A DNA stretch of 64,000 bases, taken from contig DHOP01000030.1 in assembly GCA_002407775.1 (NCBI GenBank), positions 115,257 to 179,256 of the forward strand. Direction: 5' to 3'. Source of the DNA: Prevotella sp. UBA5387 (lineage in GTDB: Bacteria; Bacteroidota; Bacteroidia; Bacteroidales; Bacteroidaceae). Position numbers and translations under genes: made by a program. This document shows, in pieces, positions 44,084-52,997 of the stretch. Below the pieces are notes generated by a model, which saw only the letters and a program-made list of their open reading frames with translations, searched no databases and was not told where the DNA came from. Within the stretch, counting starts at the first letter, position 1, and each line of letters opens with the position of its first letter.

Positions 44084-44168
44084 GTGATTCAATTTGTTTC
44101 ACTCTGTGATTCAATTTACTTTACCGTGTGATCCAAATTGTTTCACTCGGTGAATCAATTTGTTTCAC
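44084..44168. repeat. 22-bp tandem repeat array upstream of pspC-argC
   Basis: Four units start at 44084, 44106, 44128 and 44150, exactly 22 bp apart. Their cores (for example GTGATTCAATTTGTTTCAC) differ from the units at 14100-14252 by a few bases, so the two arrays are one family. It lies between argG and pspC, both on the minus strand, that is inside the arg cluster. Confidence 0.88.
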
Positions 44169-44266
44169 AATCCCGTTATTGTTATTTTGACGATTGACAA
44201 TGTTAAAAAGTTGCATCGATCTACATTATTTTCAAATGATAGTCGATTGCGTTAAGAGTGGAAAGA

Positions 44267-44287
44267 TCCCCCCCATTGGAGGGGGGA
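44267..44287 (-). terminator. GC-rich hairpin directly after argG
   Basis: TCCCCCC (44267-44273) pairs with GGGGGGA (44281-44287), a 7-bp perfect stem. On the minus strand it follows the argG stop by 12 bp and is followed by TCTTTCC. It may be a partial terminator that lowers expression of the distal genes. Confidence 0.55.
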
Positions 44288-44299
44288 CAATTCATATTT

Positions 44300-45502
44300 C
44301 TACCTCTCGTCTGGGTGCATACCGTAGTATACGCGAAGAGGATTGGAGGAAATCTTGATGAACCCTTTAGCGTCCTCGGCTGTCCAGCCATGCTGCATCT
44401 CCCCGTACTCTCCAAGTTTCGACTTCGTTAAGTCGTCATCGGAGTCTATACCAACCGTCTGGAAGCCATAGGGGCGCAACTTCAATATAGAAGTACCGTT
44501 GACATGACGCTGAGAACTCTGTAGGAAAGCCTCCATATCGGGCATCACCGGCTCAAGATACTGACTCTCATGCAGGAACATTCCGTACCAGTTGGCAATC
44601 TGATCTTTCCAATACTGCTGCCATTTTGAAAGCGTAGATTTCTCCAACAGGCGATGTGCCTCGATGATTAGCATTGGCGCAGCGGCCTCGAAACCCACGC
44701 GTCCCTTGATGCCAATGATAGTGTCACCAACGTTACAGTCACGTCCTATGGCATAGGAAGCACCGATTTCCTCTATACGCTGAATGGCCTTCATCTTGTC
44801 ATCGAAGGACTCACCATTGACAGCAGAAATCTCGCCGTTAGTGAAGGTGATGCGCAATTCCGCCTCCGGTGCCTCAGCAGTAACATGCTTTAGGTAGGCG
44901 CTTTCAGGCAGGCCCTGTGTTGGGTCCAAAAGCTCGCCACCACAGATACTGGTCCCCCAAATGCCCACATTGTAGGAATACTTCAGTTTAGTGAAGTCGG
45001 CAGAGAAACCATGCTCGTTGAGATAATCGACCTCTTCCTGCCTAGATAGTGCATGGTCGCGAGTAAGGGTAATGATTTCCACTCCAGGTGCCATGACCAA
45101 GAAGGTCATGTCAAAGCGAATCTGGTCGTTACCAGCACCAGTTGAGCCGTGTGCGATGGCATCGGCGCCAATTTCATTGGCATAGCGAGCAATGGCAATG
45201 GCTTGAAAGATACGCTCAGACGATACCGAGATTGGATAGCTATTATTGCGCAGTACATTGCCAAAGATCATATATTTGAGACTCTTGGCATAGTATTCCT
45301 GTGTTACATCGAGTGTCACATACTTTGTTGCGCCAAGCTGATAGGCGTGTTCTTCGTTGACCTTCAGTTGCTCTGCACTGAATCCTCCTGTGTTAGCGCA
45401 AGCGGCATAGACATCCCATCCGTCGTTTGCAAGCTTCATCACGGTATATGACGTATCAAGTCCGCCACTATAGGCGACTACTACTTTCTTTTTCATAATC
45501 AT
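44300..45502 (-). CDS. argG: Argininosuccinate synthase
   Basis: Joins citrulline and aspartate with ATP. It has 400 residues. The N-terminal PP-loop reads AYSGGLDTSY, and the AHGSTGAGNDQIRF segment is typical. The start at 45502 begins MIMKKKVVVAY; an internal start two codons in is equally possible. The upstream GNAT gene ends 30 bp before it. argH, needed for the final step, is not in the window. Confidence 0.95.
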   Translation of the reverse strand: MIMKKKVVVAYSGGLDTSYTVMKLANDGWDVYAACANTGGFSAEQLKVNEEHAYQLGATKYVTLDVTQEYYAKSLKYMIFGNVLRNNSYPISVSSERIFQAIAIARYANEIGADAIAHGSTGAGNDQIRFDMTFLVMAPGVEIITLTRDHALSRQEEVDYLNEHGFSADFTKLKYSYNVGIWGTSICGGELLDPTQGLPESAYLKHVTAEAPEAELRITFTNGEISAVNGESFDDKMKAIQRIEEIGASYAIGRDCNVGDTIIGIKGRVGFEAAAPMLIIEAHRLLEKSTLSKWQQYWKDQIANWYGMFLHESQYLEPVMPDMEAFLQSSQRHVNGTSILKLRPYGFQTVGIDSDDDLTKSKLGEYGEMQHGWTAEDAKGFIKISSNPLRVYYGMHPDER

Positions 45503-45532
45503 ACCATTTTAAGTTGTTACCATTATTATTGT

Positions 45533-46153
45533 TTATCCCTGAAAACCTTTCTGATCTGGCGCGTCTCCATCTATGCGATGCAATCGCTCCATCACCGCAT
45601 CGGGCAATTTTGCTGGCAGATGGTCGTCAGGATCGAAGAGCATGGCTGTACAAATGCAATATTTGCGTCCTGTACGCTTCAATATATCCTTATTGATACA
45701 ACCCTCACAACCTCTCCAGAACGATTCGTCATCTGTTAGTTCGCCAAACGTTACTGGCTTATAGCCAAGTTGGTTGTTCATCTTCATCACTGCAGCACCA
45801 CTCGTGAGCGAAAAGATCTTCGCGTGAGGCCAACGCATACGGGCCAAGGTGAACGTGAGATTCTTGATTCTCTTGGCTAATCCCACTCCACGAAAGTCGG
45901 GATGGACGATGAGTCCTGACGTTGTGACGTACTGTTTATTGCCCCAAGTCTCTATATAACTGAATCCTGCAAACTTTTCTCCTTGCAGTGCTATGACGGC
46001 TTTGGCTTCCCTCATCTTTGTGGCTACATATTCGGGTGAACGCTTGGCGATACCCGTGCCACGAACTTTGGCGGCCTCTGCGATGGTCTCCAGTATGGTG
46101 TCGACGTATTTGATATGGGTCTCGTCGGCCACCATCACCTGTATTTCTTCCAT
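45533..46153 (-). CDS. GNAT-family acyltransferase, candidate N-acylglutamate synthase
   Basis: Protein of 206 residues with a GNAT fold: acyl-CoA site HPDFRGVGLAKRI (about residues 83-95) after the strand VTTSGLIV. The C-terminal part has a cysteine pattern (CEGC, then CIC about 18 residues on) that could bind metal. The window has no argA or argJ, and the gene lies between argR and argG, 7 bp after argR and 30 bp before argG. It is therefore the best candidate for the first step of the pathway, acylation of glutamate. This is inference from context; the family alone does not fix the substrate. Confidence 0.8.
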   Translation of the reverse strand: MEEIQVMVADETHIKYVDTILETIAEAAKVRGTGIAKRSPEYVATKMREAKAVIALQGEKFAGFSYIETWGNKQYVTTSGLIVHPDFRGVGLAKRIKNLTFTLARMRWPHAKIFSLTSGAAVMKMNNQLGYKPVTFGELTDDESFWRGCEGCINKDILKRTGRKYCICTAMLFDPDDHLPAKLPDAVMERLHRIDGDAPDQKGFQG

Positions 46154-46160
46154 GTTTCCT

Positions 46161-46631
46161 TTAAATTTCTACACTTTCGTTCAGTCCTTCAATGACAGCA
46201 TGGTGATCCACGTTCTCCTTGAGGATAATGATAATTGTGTCATCGCCAGCAATCGTGCCCAATATCTCGGGCACCTTATCACTATCAATGTTATAAGCGA
46301 TGGCGCTGGCATAGCCTGGTTTGGTGCGTATAACACCTATGTTACCTGAAAATTCAATCGACTTAAACCCTGGATTCTGCATCATCTCGGCCACTGACAA
46401 CTGCTTGTTAGGGCGCTTGTAGATAGGCACGTTGGGCAGGACATAGACGTATTTTCCTGTTATATCGGCTGTTTTGGCAACCTTGAGCTGTTTGAAATCA
46501 CGGCTCAATGTGGCTTGTGTTACATTGATTCCAACACGCTTCAACTCACGCAACACGTCTTCCTGACTTCCCAACTCTTGACTTGAAAGGATCATCTTGA
46601 TCGTTTCCAACCTCTTTTCTTTTACTTTCAT
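46161..46631 (-). CDS. argR: Arginine repressor ArgR
   Basis: Hexameric arginine-dependent repressor of 156 residues. The N-terminal winged helix reads GSQEDVLRELKRVGINVTQA, followed by TLSRDFKQL; the C-terminal oligomerisation and arginine-binding domain has GTIAGDDTIIIIL. It is the first gene of the arg/pro cluster, so it probably regulates itself and the genes behind it. The promoter at 46660-46690 overlaps AT-rich sequence that resembles ARG-box half sites. Confidence 0.95.
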   Translation of the reverse strand: MKVKEKRLETIKMILSSQELGSQEDVLRELKRVGINVTQATLSRDFKQLKVAKTADITGKYVYVLPNVPIYKRPNKQLSVAEMMQNPGFKSIEFSGNIGVIRTKPGYASAIAYNIDSDKVPEILGTIAGDDTIIIILKENVDHHAVIEGLNESVEI

Positions 46632-46659
46632 TATGTGCTATTTGTTTATTTATATGCTG

Positions 46660-46690
46660 CAAAATTATGTATTTATTCTGTATTGGCCAA
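46660..46690 (-). promoter_or_regulatory. Promoter of argR and the arginine/proline cluster
   Basis: On the minus strand TTG (46688-46690) and TAATTTTG (46660-46667) are spaced by 20 bp, fitting the Bacteroidota consensus. The spacer and the sequence upstream hold ATGTAT/GTAT/ATGCAT elements like ARG-box halves, which suits autoregulation. The transcription start would be about 22 bases before the argR ATG. Confidence 0.6.
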
Positions 46691-46830
46691 AGAAGATTGC
46701 ATCTTTTTTAAATAATTACGGGAAATATGCATCTAAATGTGTATTTTTATGATATTAAATATACAAAAAAGATGATATTAATTTAGCAAAGAATTATGGA
46801 CTTCTACACTTAAAATGTGTGATAATATAG

Positions 46831-46838
46831 TATCTTTG
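46831..46838 (+). promoter_or_regulatory. Promoter -7 element of the GH28 gene
   Basis: TATCTTTG, a perfect -7 match, 20 bp before the ATG at 46859. The leader would be only about 14 bases long. Confidence 0.65.
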
Positions 46839-46858
46839 CAACATAAAAACCGTATCTA

Positions 46859-48181
46859 ATGGACCGAACCTACCTTTCTATTTTATTCTTTTGGTTGTCC
46901 TGGTTGGCAGTTCCCGCACAGGTAAAGGTTTATGACGTAACGGCATATGGTGCCGTAGGTGACGGAAAAACCGATGATGCAGCCGCCATTCAAAGGACCA
47001 TAGATGTCTGCAACAGCAATGGGGGCGGGCAAGTTTATTTCCCCAACGGGCGCACGTTCTTGACAGGACCACTGCAATTGAAATCAAAAATTCAACTTTA
47101 TCTTGACTTTGGGGCGACCTTATTGGCCAACCCCGATGAATCCGTGTATAAGCTGAGTGCCTTCGGTGAAAACCGAGGCGAGGGCATGATGTGGTTGTGG
47201 GGAAAAGACATCAATCACTTGAGCATCGTTGGTAATGGCACTATCAATGGTAACGGGGTTAGCTTTATGGGTGAAGAACTGTTAGATAGTTATGCACTGA
47301 AACCTGTTACCTCTTTTGATCCACGTCCACATGTACTGACAATCATTGGCGGCCAAAATATCCGGATATCCGACTTGACTATAAAGGAAGGTGCATATTG
47401 GACAGTGCATCTTGTGGGATGCGACGATGTAGCAATCGAGGGCATCAGCCTTTTGAACAACCTAAAGATCCGCAATGGCGATGGCATAGACATTGACCAT
47501 TCACGCAACGTACGTATTTCCAATTGTTATATCACGTCAGGAGATGACTGTATCTGCCTGAAAAATAGACGTGAATTTGCATCACACGGTCCTTGCCACG
47601 ACATCGTAGTGACTAACTGCACCATGACTTCGCGCTCCTGTGCCATCAAGATAGGTTCAGAGAACATGGATTCCATATATAATGTGACGGTGAACAACTG
47701 TATTATCACAAAAAGTAACCGTGGACTAGGTATTCAGAATCGCGATGAAGGGACGGTGACGGATGTGTCGTTTTCAAACATTATCATGGACTTGCATCTT
47801 TGGAGCGATGTTTGGTGGGGCAAGGCAGAGCCGATATACGTGACTAGTTTCCCTCGTGCCGACAGCAATAACAAGGATGGAAACTGGCGGTTCCCTAAGG
47901 GAAAGACCCGCGGGGAGTGCGGCGAAATAAGCCGAATTTACTTCAATAACATCTTCGCCACATCTGAAAACGGTTGCTATGTGGGTGGCGACACCTATGG
48001 TAAGGTGAATAATGTCTATTTCAACAATGTCAAGTTACGCCGTATGCGGTCTACTTCCTATGATAACAATGTATTTGACTTGCGTCCTCGCCAGGGTGAG
48101 GGATTCGTCAAAAACAACAAGTTATGCATTATCGGAGATCGCATATCGAATTGTAAACTTGATATTGAAACAATACGTTAA
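46859..48181 (+). CDS. GH28-family secreted polygalacturonase-like glycosidase
   Basis: Putative pectin-degrading hydrolase with a right-handed beta-helix, 440 residues. A short signal peptide (cleavage after VPAQ, residue ~21) is followed by the pectate-lyase-like start VTAYGAVGDGKTDDAAAIQ. The catalytic aspartates are visible in RNGDGIDID and SGDDCICLK. The usual GHG triad is replaced by RSCAIKIGSE, and the RIK motif by a GLGIQNRD segment, so specificity may differ from classical polygalacturonases. It is the first gene of the polysaccharide utilization locus and directly precedes susC. Confidence 0.88.
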   Translation: MDRTYLSILFFWLSWLAVPAQVKVYDVTAYGAVGDGKTDDAAAIQRTIDVCNSNGGGQVYFPNGRTFLTGPLQLKSKIQLYLDFGATLLANPDESVYKLSAFGENRGEGMMWLWGKDINHLSIVGNGTINGNGVSFMGEELLDSYALKPVTSFDPRPHVLTIIGGQNIRISDLTIKEGAYWTVHLVGCDDVAIEGISLLNNLKIRNGDGIDIDHSRNVRISNCYITSGDDCICLKNRREFASHGPCHDIVVTNCTMTSRSCAIKIGSENMDSIYNVTVNNCIITKSNRGLGIQNRDEGTVTDVSFSNIIMDLHLWSDVWWGKAEPIYVTSFPRADSNNKDGNWRFPKGKTRGECGEISRIYFNNIFATSENGCYVGGDTYGKVNNVYFNNVKLRRMRSTSYDNNVFDLRPRQGEGFVKNNKLCIIGDRISNCKLDIETIR

Positions 48182-48214
48182 AGTACTATTAACCATATCG
48201 TAACATAATGATGC

Positions 48215-48222
48215 TACTTTTG
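48215..48222 (+). promoter_or_regulatory. Promoter -7 element of the susC-susD genes
   Basis: TACTTTTG matches TAnnTTTG and lies 44 bp before the susC ATG at 48267 and 33 bp after the GH28 stop. Confidence 0.55.
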
Positions 48223-48266
48223 CAAATCATCTTTGGCTGACATAAACCATACTAACAATTAAAATC

Positions 48267-51263
48267 ATGCTTAGATTACGAATCCGAATGAAGAGGACAT
48301 TGGCTAGTCTTGCCTTGCTACTATGCAGTGGTGTGATGCTTGCCCAAAGTCAAAAAACAGGTGTCATCACAGACACCAACGGTGAACCACTAATCGGTGT
48401 AACCGTCATGGAAGAAGGAACCAACAACGGAACGGTAACCGATGCCAATGGTCGCTATTCACTGACGACTACACGAGGTAATTCAAAATTAAAGATTTCC
48501 TATGTAGGCTATGAAGACCAGGTCATCACTCCAGGCCAAAGCGTCGTGATGAAAGATGACAACCCCACGCTCAATGAGGTCGTGGTGGTAGGTTATGGTA
48601 CCATGCGCCGCAAGGATGTTACTTCTTCTATTACTACAGTGAAGGGGGAAGATCTGAACGTTGGCGTATTTTCCGACGTTGCCAGTTTGCTTCAAGGTAA
48701 AGTGGCAGGTCTTGTCGTAACGACAAATGGCGACCCCAACGGCACCCCAAGCATCACCCTTCGTGGAGCTTCATCGCTCCGCACAGGTGAAGCCATGCAA
48801 CCCTACTATGTCATAGACGGTATTCCTGGTGTTGATATCTCCATGGTTGCACCTGATGACATCGAGAGCATTGACGTGCTACGCGACGCTACTGCTACAG
48901 CCATCTATGGTTCTAAAGCTGCCAACGGTGTTATCATTATAACCACCAAGAAGGGTAAAAACGGTCAGGAACGGACCAATGTAAGCTACTCTGGCTATGT
49001 GGCATTTGATAATGTACTGAAGACCCTTGATATAGCCACAGCTGAAGATATTCGAGATTATGCCCAGAAGAATAATCTTGACTATGCTTACGATGGCGGT
49101 GGAAATACAAATTGGCAAGATGAGGTTCTTCAGACAGGAGTAAGCCATAATCATAATCTTTCTATAAATGGTGGTGGCAAGAAGTCTACTTATATGACCA
49201 GTGTCAACTTTACCAATCGCGAGGGTGTTGTCATAGGTTCTAACATGAATAGACTAAATGTTCGTTCTCTCATGTCCACCAAAATTTTGAAAGACCGCCT
49301 GGAGCTATCTGCTGGCTTAAATGGCGTTTATGGTAAGCATAAGGGTGTGGCAAACGGTTGGGATGGAGAGTCTGTACTTGATGCCATGAATTATTTCAAT
49401 CCTACTAACTCAGTAACGAATGCCGATGGCACATGGACTGCCGGTTCAGGTTCTGCTAACTACAATCCACTGTCATTGATAAATGAGGATACTGCAGAGA
49501 ACATGTTCAAGCGTCTACAATTCATCGGTAAGGCGACCCTTAACATCATGACAGGACTTACATGGAATATGAACTATTCTTACCAAAACTACCAAAGAAC
49601 AGCTAGTTCATATGATTCTCATGTGTCACAACTCCCTGGTCTAGTCGATTACAATGGTAGAGCAACGCGTAGTACCTACTTTGGAGACGAGCAGAGCTTT
49701 GAAACCTTCGTAAACTATGATAAGACTTTCGCCAAAGTTCATAAACTAGCATTGATGGCTGGTTATTCATGGGCTGAGAAAACAAGCAATGACGGATTCG
49801 GACTTACTGTTCACAACTTCTTTGATGACAATCTGAAATGGAATAACCTCACCTATGCAGGTGTGATAGATGGCATGACAGCAGTTCAGAGTGGTACAAA
49901 AGAAACTATTCGCAACATATCAATGTATGGTCGCGTAAGCTATTCTTACAACGAGAAGTACATGATACAGGCAACCATTCGTCGTGACGGATCTTCTGTA
50001 TTTGGTGATAGTCACAGATGGGGAACGTTCCCTTCAGTCAGTGTTGCTTGGAACATCACAGAGGAACCATTCATGAAGACTCAGAATCTTTTCTCCAACT
50101 TGAAGCTCCGTATTGGTTATGGTATTAGCGGTAACGACCTTGGATTTGGTGCATACTCGGCAGTAAAGACCTATGGATTTCCTCCTAATATAGTTCCTAC
50201 GTACTTTACAATTGATGGTAACACCTACCCAACTCTTAGCGCAACAAAACTAGCTAACCCTGATTTGAAATGGGAGTCAACCGGTATGTTTAATGTAGGT
50301 TTGGACTATGCATTTGTCGGTGGACGTATCAATGGTTCTATCGAATTCTACAACAAGAAGACAAAGGACCTGATTTGGAATTATCCTGTCTCACCGTTTA
50401 TTTATCCGTTTGATAACATACAGGCTAATGTCGGCGAAATAACCAATACAGGTATTGAGTTTACCATTAACGCTTTCCCAGTTAAAACAAAGGATTTCAC
50501 TTGGAATACCACACTCAATTTAGCACATAACAAGAACACTGTCAACAAGCTTTCTAACAACCTTTATATGACATCCACATTTGGACAAGGTGATCCACGC
50601 GTGGCTGGTGTGTCTACCAATGGCTTTACGCAGCGTGTCATGGAAGGCGAACCTATTGGTACTTTCTATACCTACGAATTTGCCGGATACGACGACAAAG
50701 GAAAGTCTAGCTATTATGTTCATGATGCCACCACAGGCGAACGTACAGGTGAAGTGACAAACGCTCCTGCATATAAGGACCGTGTCATCACTGGTAATGC
50801 TCAGCCCAAGCTGAATCTAGGTTGGACGAACAGCTTCAACTACAAGAATTGGAATGCAACCATGTTCTTTACAGGAGTATTCGGCAATAAGGTTTACAAC
50901 GGTGCTCGTGCCCACTATACTGCGCCTGATTTCTTTGCAGGAGGCAAGAACGTATTAAAGGAATTTATCACTGATCGTCCAGCAACCGACAACCTCTCCA
51001 ATATTCCTTCTGATCGCTTTATCGAAGACGGCAGCTATCTTCGTCTACAGACTCTTACTATTGGTTATTCATTCAATCATTTTGATCAATGGATTCAATC
51101 GGCTCAGTTGTATTTGACTTGCAATAATGTGTTTACAGTCACAGGTTACAAAGGCCTTGACCCAGAAGTTAATTTGGGAGGTATTGATCCAGGTGTTGAC
51201 TATCGCTGGAACAATTATCCTCACACCCGCACATTCTTAATAGGTCTGAAGGTTAATTTCTAA
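48267..51263 (+). CDS. SusC-like TonB-dependent outer-membrane receptor
   Basis: Outer-membrane import channel for an oligosaccharide, 998 residues. Order: signal peptide (to about residue 27, cleavage near MLAQS), carboxypeptidase-regulatory-like domain (GVITDTNGEPLIGVTVMEEG), TonB-box-like LNEVVVVGYGTMRRKDV near residue 105, plug domain (DDIESIDVLRDATATAIYGS), then a 22-stranded barrel ending in IGLKVNF. Pairs with the SusD-like protein encoded 20 bp downstream to form the lid and channel complex. It has no N-terminal extension for an anti-sigma signal, so regulation is not of the transducer type. Confidence 0.96.
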   Translation: MLRLRIRMKRTLASLALLLCSGVMLAQSQKTGVITDTNGEPLIGVTVMEEGTNNGTVTDANGRYSLTTTRGNSKLKISYVGYEDQVITPGQSVVMKDDNPTLNEVVVVGYGTMRRKDVTSSITTVKGEDLNVGVFSDVASLLQGKVAGLVVTTNGDPNGTPSITLRGASSLRTGEAMQPYYVIDGIPGVDISMVAPDDIESIDVLRDATATAIYGSKAANGVIIITTKKGKNGQERTNVSYSGYVAFDNVLKTLDIATAEDIRDYAQKNNLDYAYDGGGNTNWQDEVLQTGVSHNHNLSINGGGKKSTYMTSVNFTNREGVVIGSNMNRLNVRSLMSTKILKDRLELSAGLNGVYGKHKGVANGWDGESVLDAMNYFNPTNSVTNADGTWTAGSGSANYNPLSLINEDTAENMFKRLQFIGKATLNIMTGLTWNMNYSYQNYQRTASSYDSHVSQLPGLVDYNGRATRSTYFGDEQSFETFVNYDKTFAKVHKLALMAGYSWAEKTSNDGFGLTVHNFFDDNLKWNNLTYAGVIDGMTAVQSGTKETIRNISMYGRVSYSYNEKYMIQATIRRDGSSVFGDSHRWGTFPSVSVAWNITEEPFMKTQNLFSNLKLRIGYGISGNDLGFGAYSAVKTYGFPPNIVPTYFTIDGNTYPTLSATKLANPDLKWESTGMFNVGLDYAFVGGRINGSIEFYNKKTKDLIWNYPVSPFIYPFDNIQANVGEITNTGIEFTINAFPVKTKDFTWNTTLNLAHNKNTVNKLSNNLYMTSTFGQGDPRVAGVSTNGFTQRVMEGEPIGTFYTYEFAGYDDKGKSSYYVHDATTGERTGEVTNAPAYKDRVITGNAQPKLNLGWTNSFNYKNWNATMFFTGVFGNKVYNGARAHYTAPDFFAGGKNVLKEFITDRPATDNLSNIPSDRFIEDGSYLRLQTLTIGYSFNHFDQWIQSAQLYLTCNNVFTVTGYKGLDPEVNLGGIDPGVDYRWNNYPHTRTFLIGLKVNF

Positions 51264-51283
51264 TTTTTAAAACGAATAACGAT

Positions 51284-52891
51284 ATGAAAACAAATATAAA
51301 ACTATTGTTTGCAGCTGGCGTTATCTCGCTTACTGCTGGTTGCACAGACCTAAATGTACCGGTTGAATCTCAATATACCGAATATCCGAGTAGCACTATT
51401 GCCATTGAAGCAAAGATGTCAGATATCTATTATCAGTTGAGAGGTCTCTTCGGTCGTCGCTATATGGAGGCTATGGCTCTCTCAAGTGATGAAGAAACGG
51501 CTATTTCTTACAGTGGTAACTGGCTTGACGCCTATGCTTACGCACATCCAAGTCTCCATAACTATTCCTATGAAGATGCGACAATCGATTGGATGGGTGA
51601 ACTTGGCAAAGGCTGCGTGAAAGCTAACGAGGTCATCAACAGTGGAGCCGACGTTAAGTATGTGGCCCCAGCTAGAGCCATGCGTGCATACTTCGAGTTT
51701 ATCATGATGGACTGCTGGGGAGATGCCCCTATCATTGATGAGACGGTAGAAGGTATCGACATCCGTGATAGACAGCCTCGCGCAGATGTTGCCAAATACA
51801 TTGAGAAAGAATTACTCGAGATTATTCCTCAGTTGACAACAGAGGTAAATGGTGACAACTACGGTAAACCGTCAAAATATATGGCAGAGGCATTGCTTGC
51901 AAAGCTTTATATCAATTGGCCCGTTTATACCGCAGCGTCTGTTGATCAATACGATGCAGCAACGGCAATAAACGAAAAGCTGAATGACTGTATTAAGATT
52001 TGCGATGATGTCATCAATTCCGGCAAGTTCAACTTAGGCTCGATGGCGTATCGATTTAAGTTTGCTCCAAACAATTCAGACCTGAAGGTAGAGGACTTTA
52101 TCTATGTTATGCCCTACGATACTTATAATGCTAAAGGCATGCAGTATGGTCGTTCGCATTCTTATAAGGACATCAAAAGCATGAAGCCAAGTTATTATGG
52201 TATGAATCTGTCCAACTCTGGTGGTGGCTATATGACCGTAACTCCGGAATTTGCCAGTCTTTTCAATTTACCGGGCGACGAACGTAATAATTGTATCATC
52301 GGCGATACAGTGCATGTCTATGATCCTGTTACACTGTTACCTACCAGTACAGTGGCTCGTGATAAGAATGGCAATCCCTTGGTTTTAACCAAAACCATAA
52401 CATTAAAAACTCAGGACGAGACCATTGATGTAGGTGATGATGTTAATGGTTGGCGCCAGGGATATCGTCCGATGAAGTTCTTCGTCATCAATGACGACTT
52501 CAAAAATGGAAGAGACCAATCCAATGACCTTCCTATCTTCCGCTTTGCAGATATCTTGCTCATGAAAGCAGAAGCTATCGTTCGTGGTGGTACTGCAACC
52601 AATGGACAAACCGCACAGCAACTCTTCAATATGATTCGTTCTTACGTTCATGCCCCACAGCTTGATCACAATCCATCATTGAAAGAAATCTATGACGAGC
52701 GTGGTCGTGAGTTCTTTGATGAGAACTGGCGTCGCAATGACATGATTAGATTCGGACATTTCGAGGATGAATTCTTCCCTCATTATAAGGGATTCCCAGG
52801 TGCTAACTTTGAGAAGACTCGCCGAATATTCCCAATCTATAAGGATGCGTTAGATTTGAATCCAAGCTGGAAGCAGAATCCTGGATATTAA
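51284..52891 (+). CDS. SusD/RagB-like outer-membrane glycan-binding lipoprotein
   Basis: Surface lipoprotein of 535 residues. The signal peptide ends in the lipobox LTAGC (Cys20). Helical TPR-like family segments include MRAYFEFIMMDCWGDAPIID, near the middle the YMAEALLAKLYIN helix, and the C-terminal IYDERGREFFDENWRRNDMIRFG, all typical of the SusD family. It closes the SusC channel and binds the incoming glycan. Two hairpins follow the gene. Confidence 0.96.
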   Translation: MKTNIKLLFAAGVISLTAGCTDLNVPVESQYTEYPSSTIAIEAKMSDIYYQLRGLFGRRYMEAMALSSDEETAISYSGNWLDAYAYAHPSLHNYSYEDATIDWMGELGKGCVKANEVINSGADVKYVAPARAMRAYFEFIMMDCWGDAPIIDETVEGIDIRDRQPRADVAKYIEKELLEIIPQLTTEVNGDNYGKPSKYMAEALLAKLYINWPVYTAASVDQYDAATAINEKLNDCIKICDDVINSGKFNLGSMAYRFKFAPNNSDLKVEDFIYVMPYDTYNAKGMQYGRSHSYKDIKSMKPSYYGMNLSNSGGGYMTVTPEFASLFNLPGDERNNCIIGDTVHVYDPVTLLPTSTVARDKNGNPLVLTKTITLKTQDETIDVGDDVNGWRQGYRPMKFFVINDDFKNGRDQSNDLPIFRFADILLMKAEAIVRGGTATNGQTAQQLFNMIRSYVHAPQLDHNPSLKEIYDERGREFFDENWRRNDMIRFGHFEDEFFPHYKGFPGANFEKTRRIFPIYKDALDLNPSWKQNPGY

Positions 52892-52905
52892 GATTGAATA
52901 ATAAT

Positions 52906-52988
52906 GATGATGGAAGGGAGTGTTATTCTATCCATCATCTCAATTCTTAAGCAGCGGCAGGCTATGTAGAGTCTGTACGCTGCTTTTT
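52906..52988 (+). terminator. Double hairpin after susD
   Basis: A first perfect 9-bp repeat GATGATGGA (52906-52914)/TCCATCATC (52931-52939) is followed by a second 8-bp one, AAGCAGCG (52949-52956)/CGCTGCTT (52978-52985), which ends in TTTTT. This would lower expression of the enzyme genes relative to susC-susD. Confidence 0.6.
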
Positions 52989-52997
52989 AGACTAAAT

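Noticed and set aside
52920..52997. Earlier start for the GDPD-GH28 gene
   Set aside because: This stretch contains the terminator hairpins after susD, and the predicted residues do not form a signal peptide.
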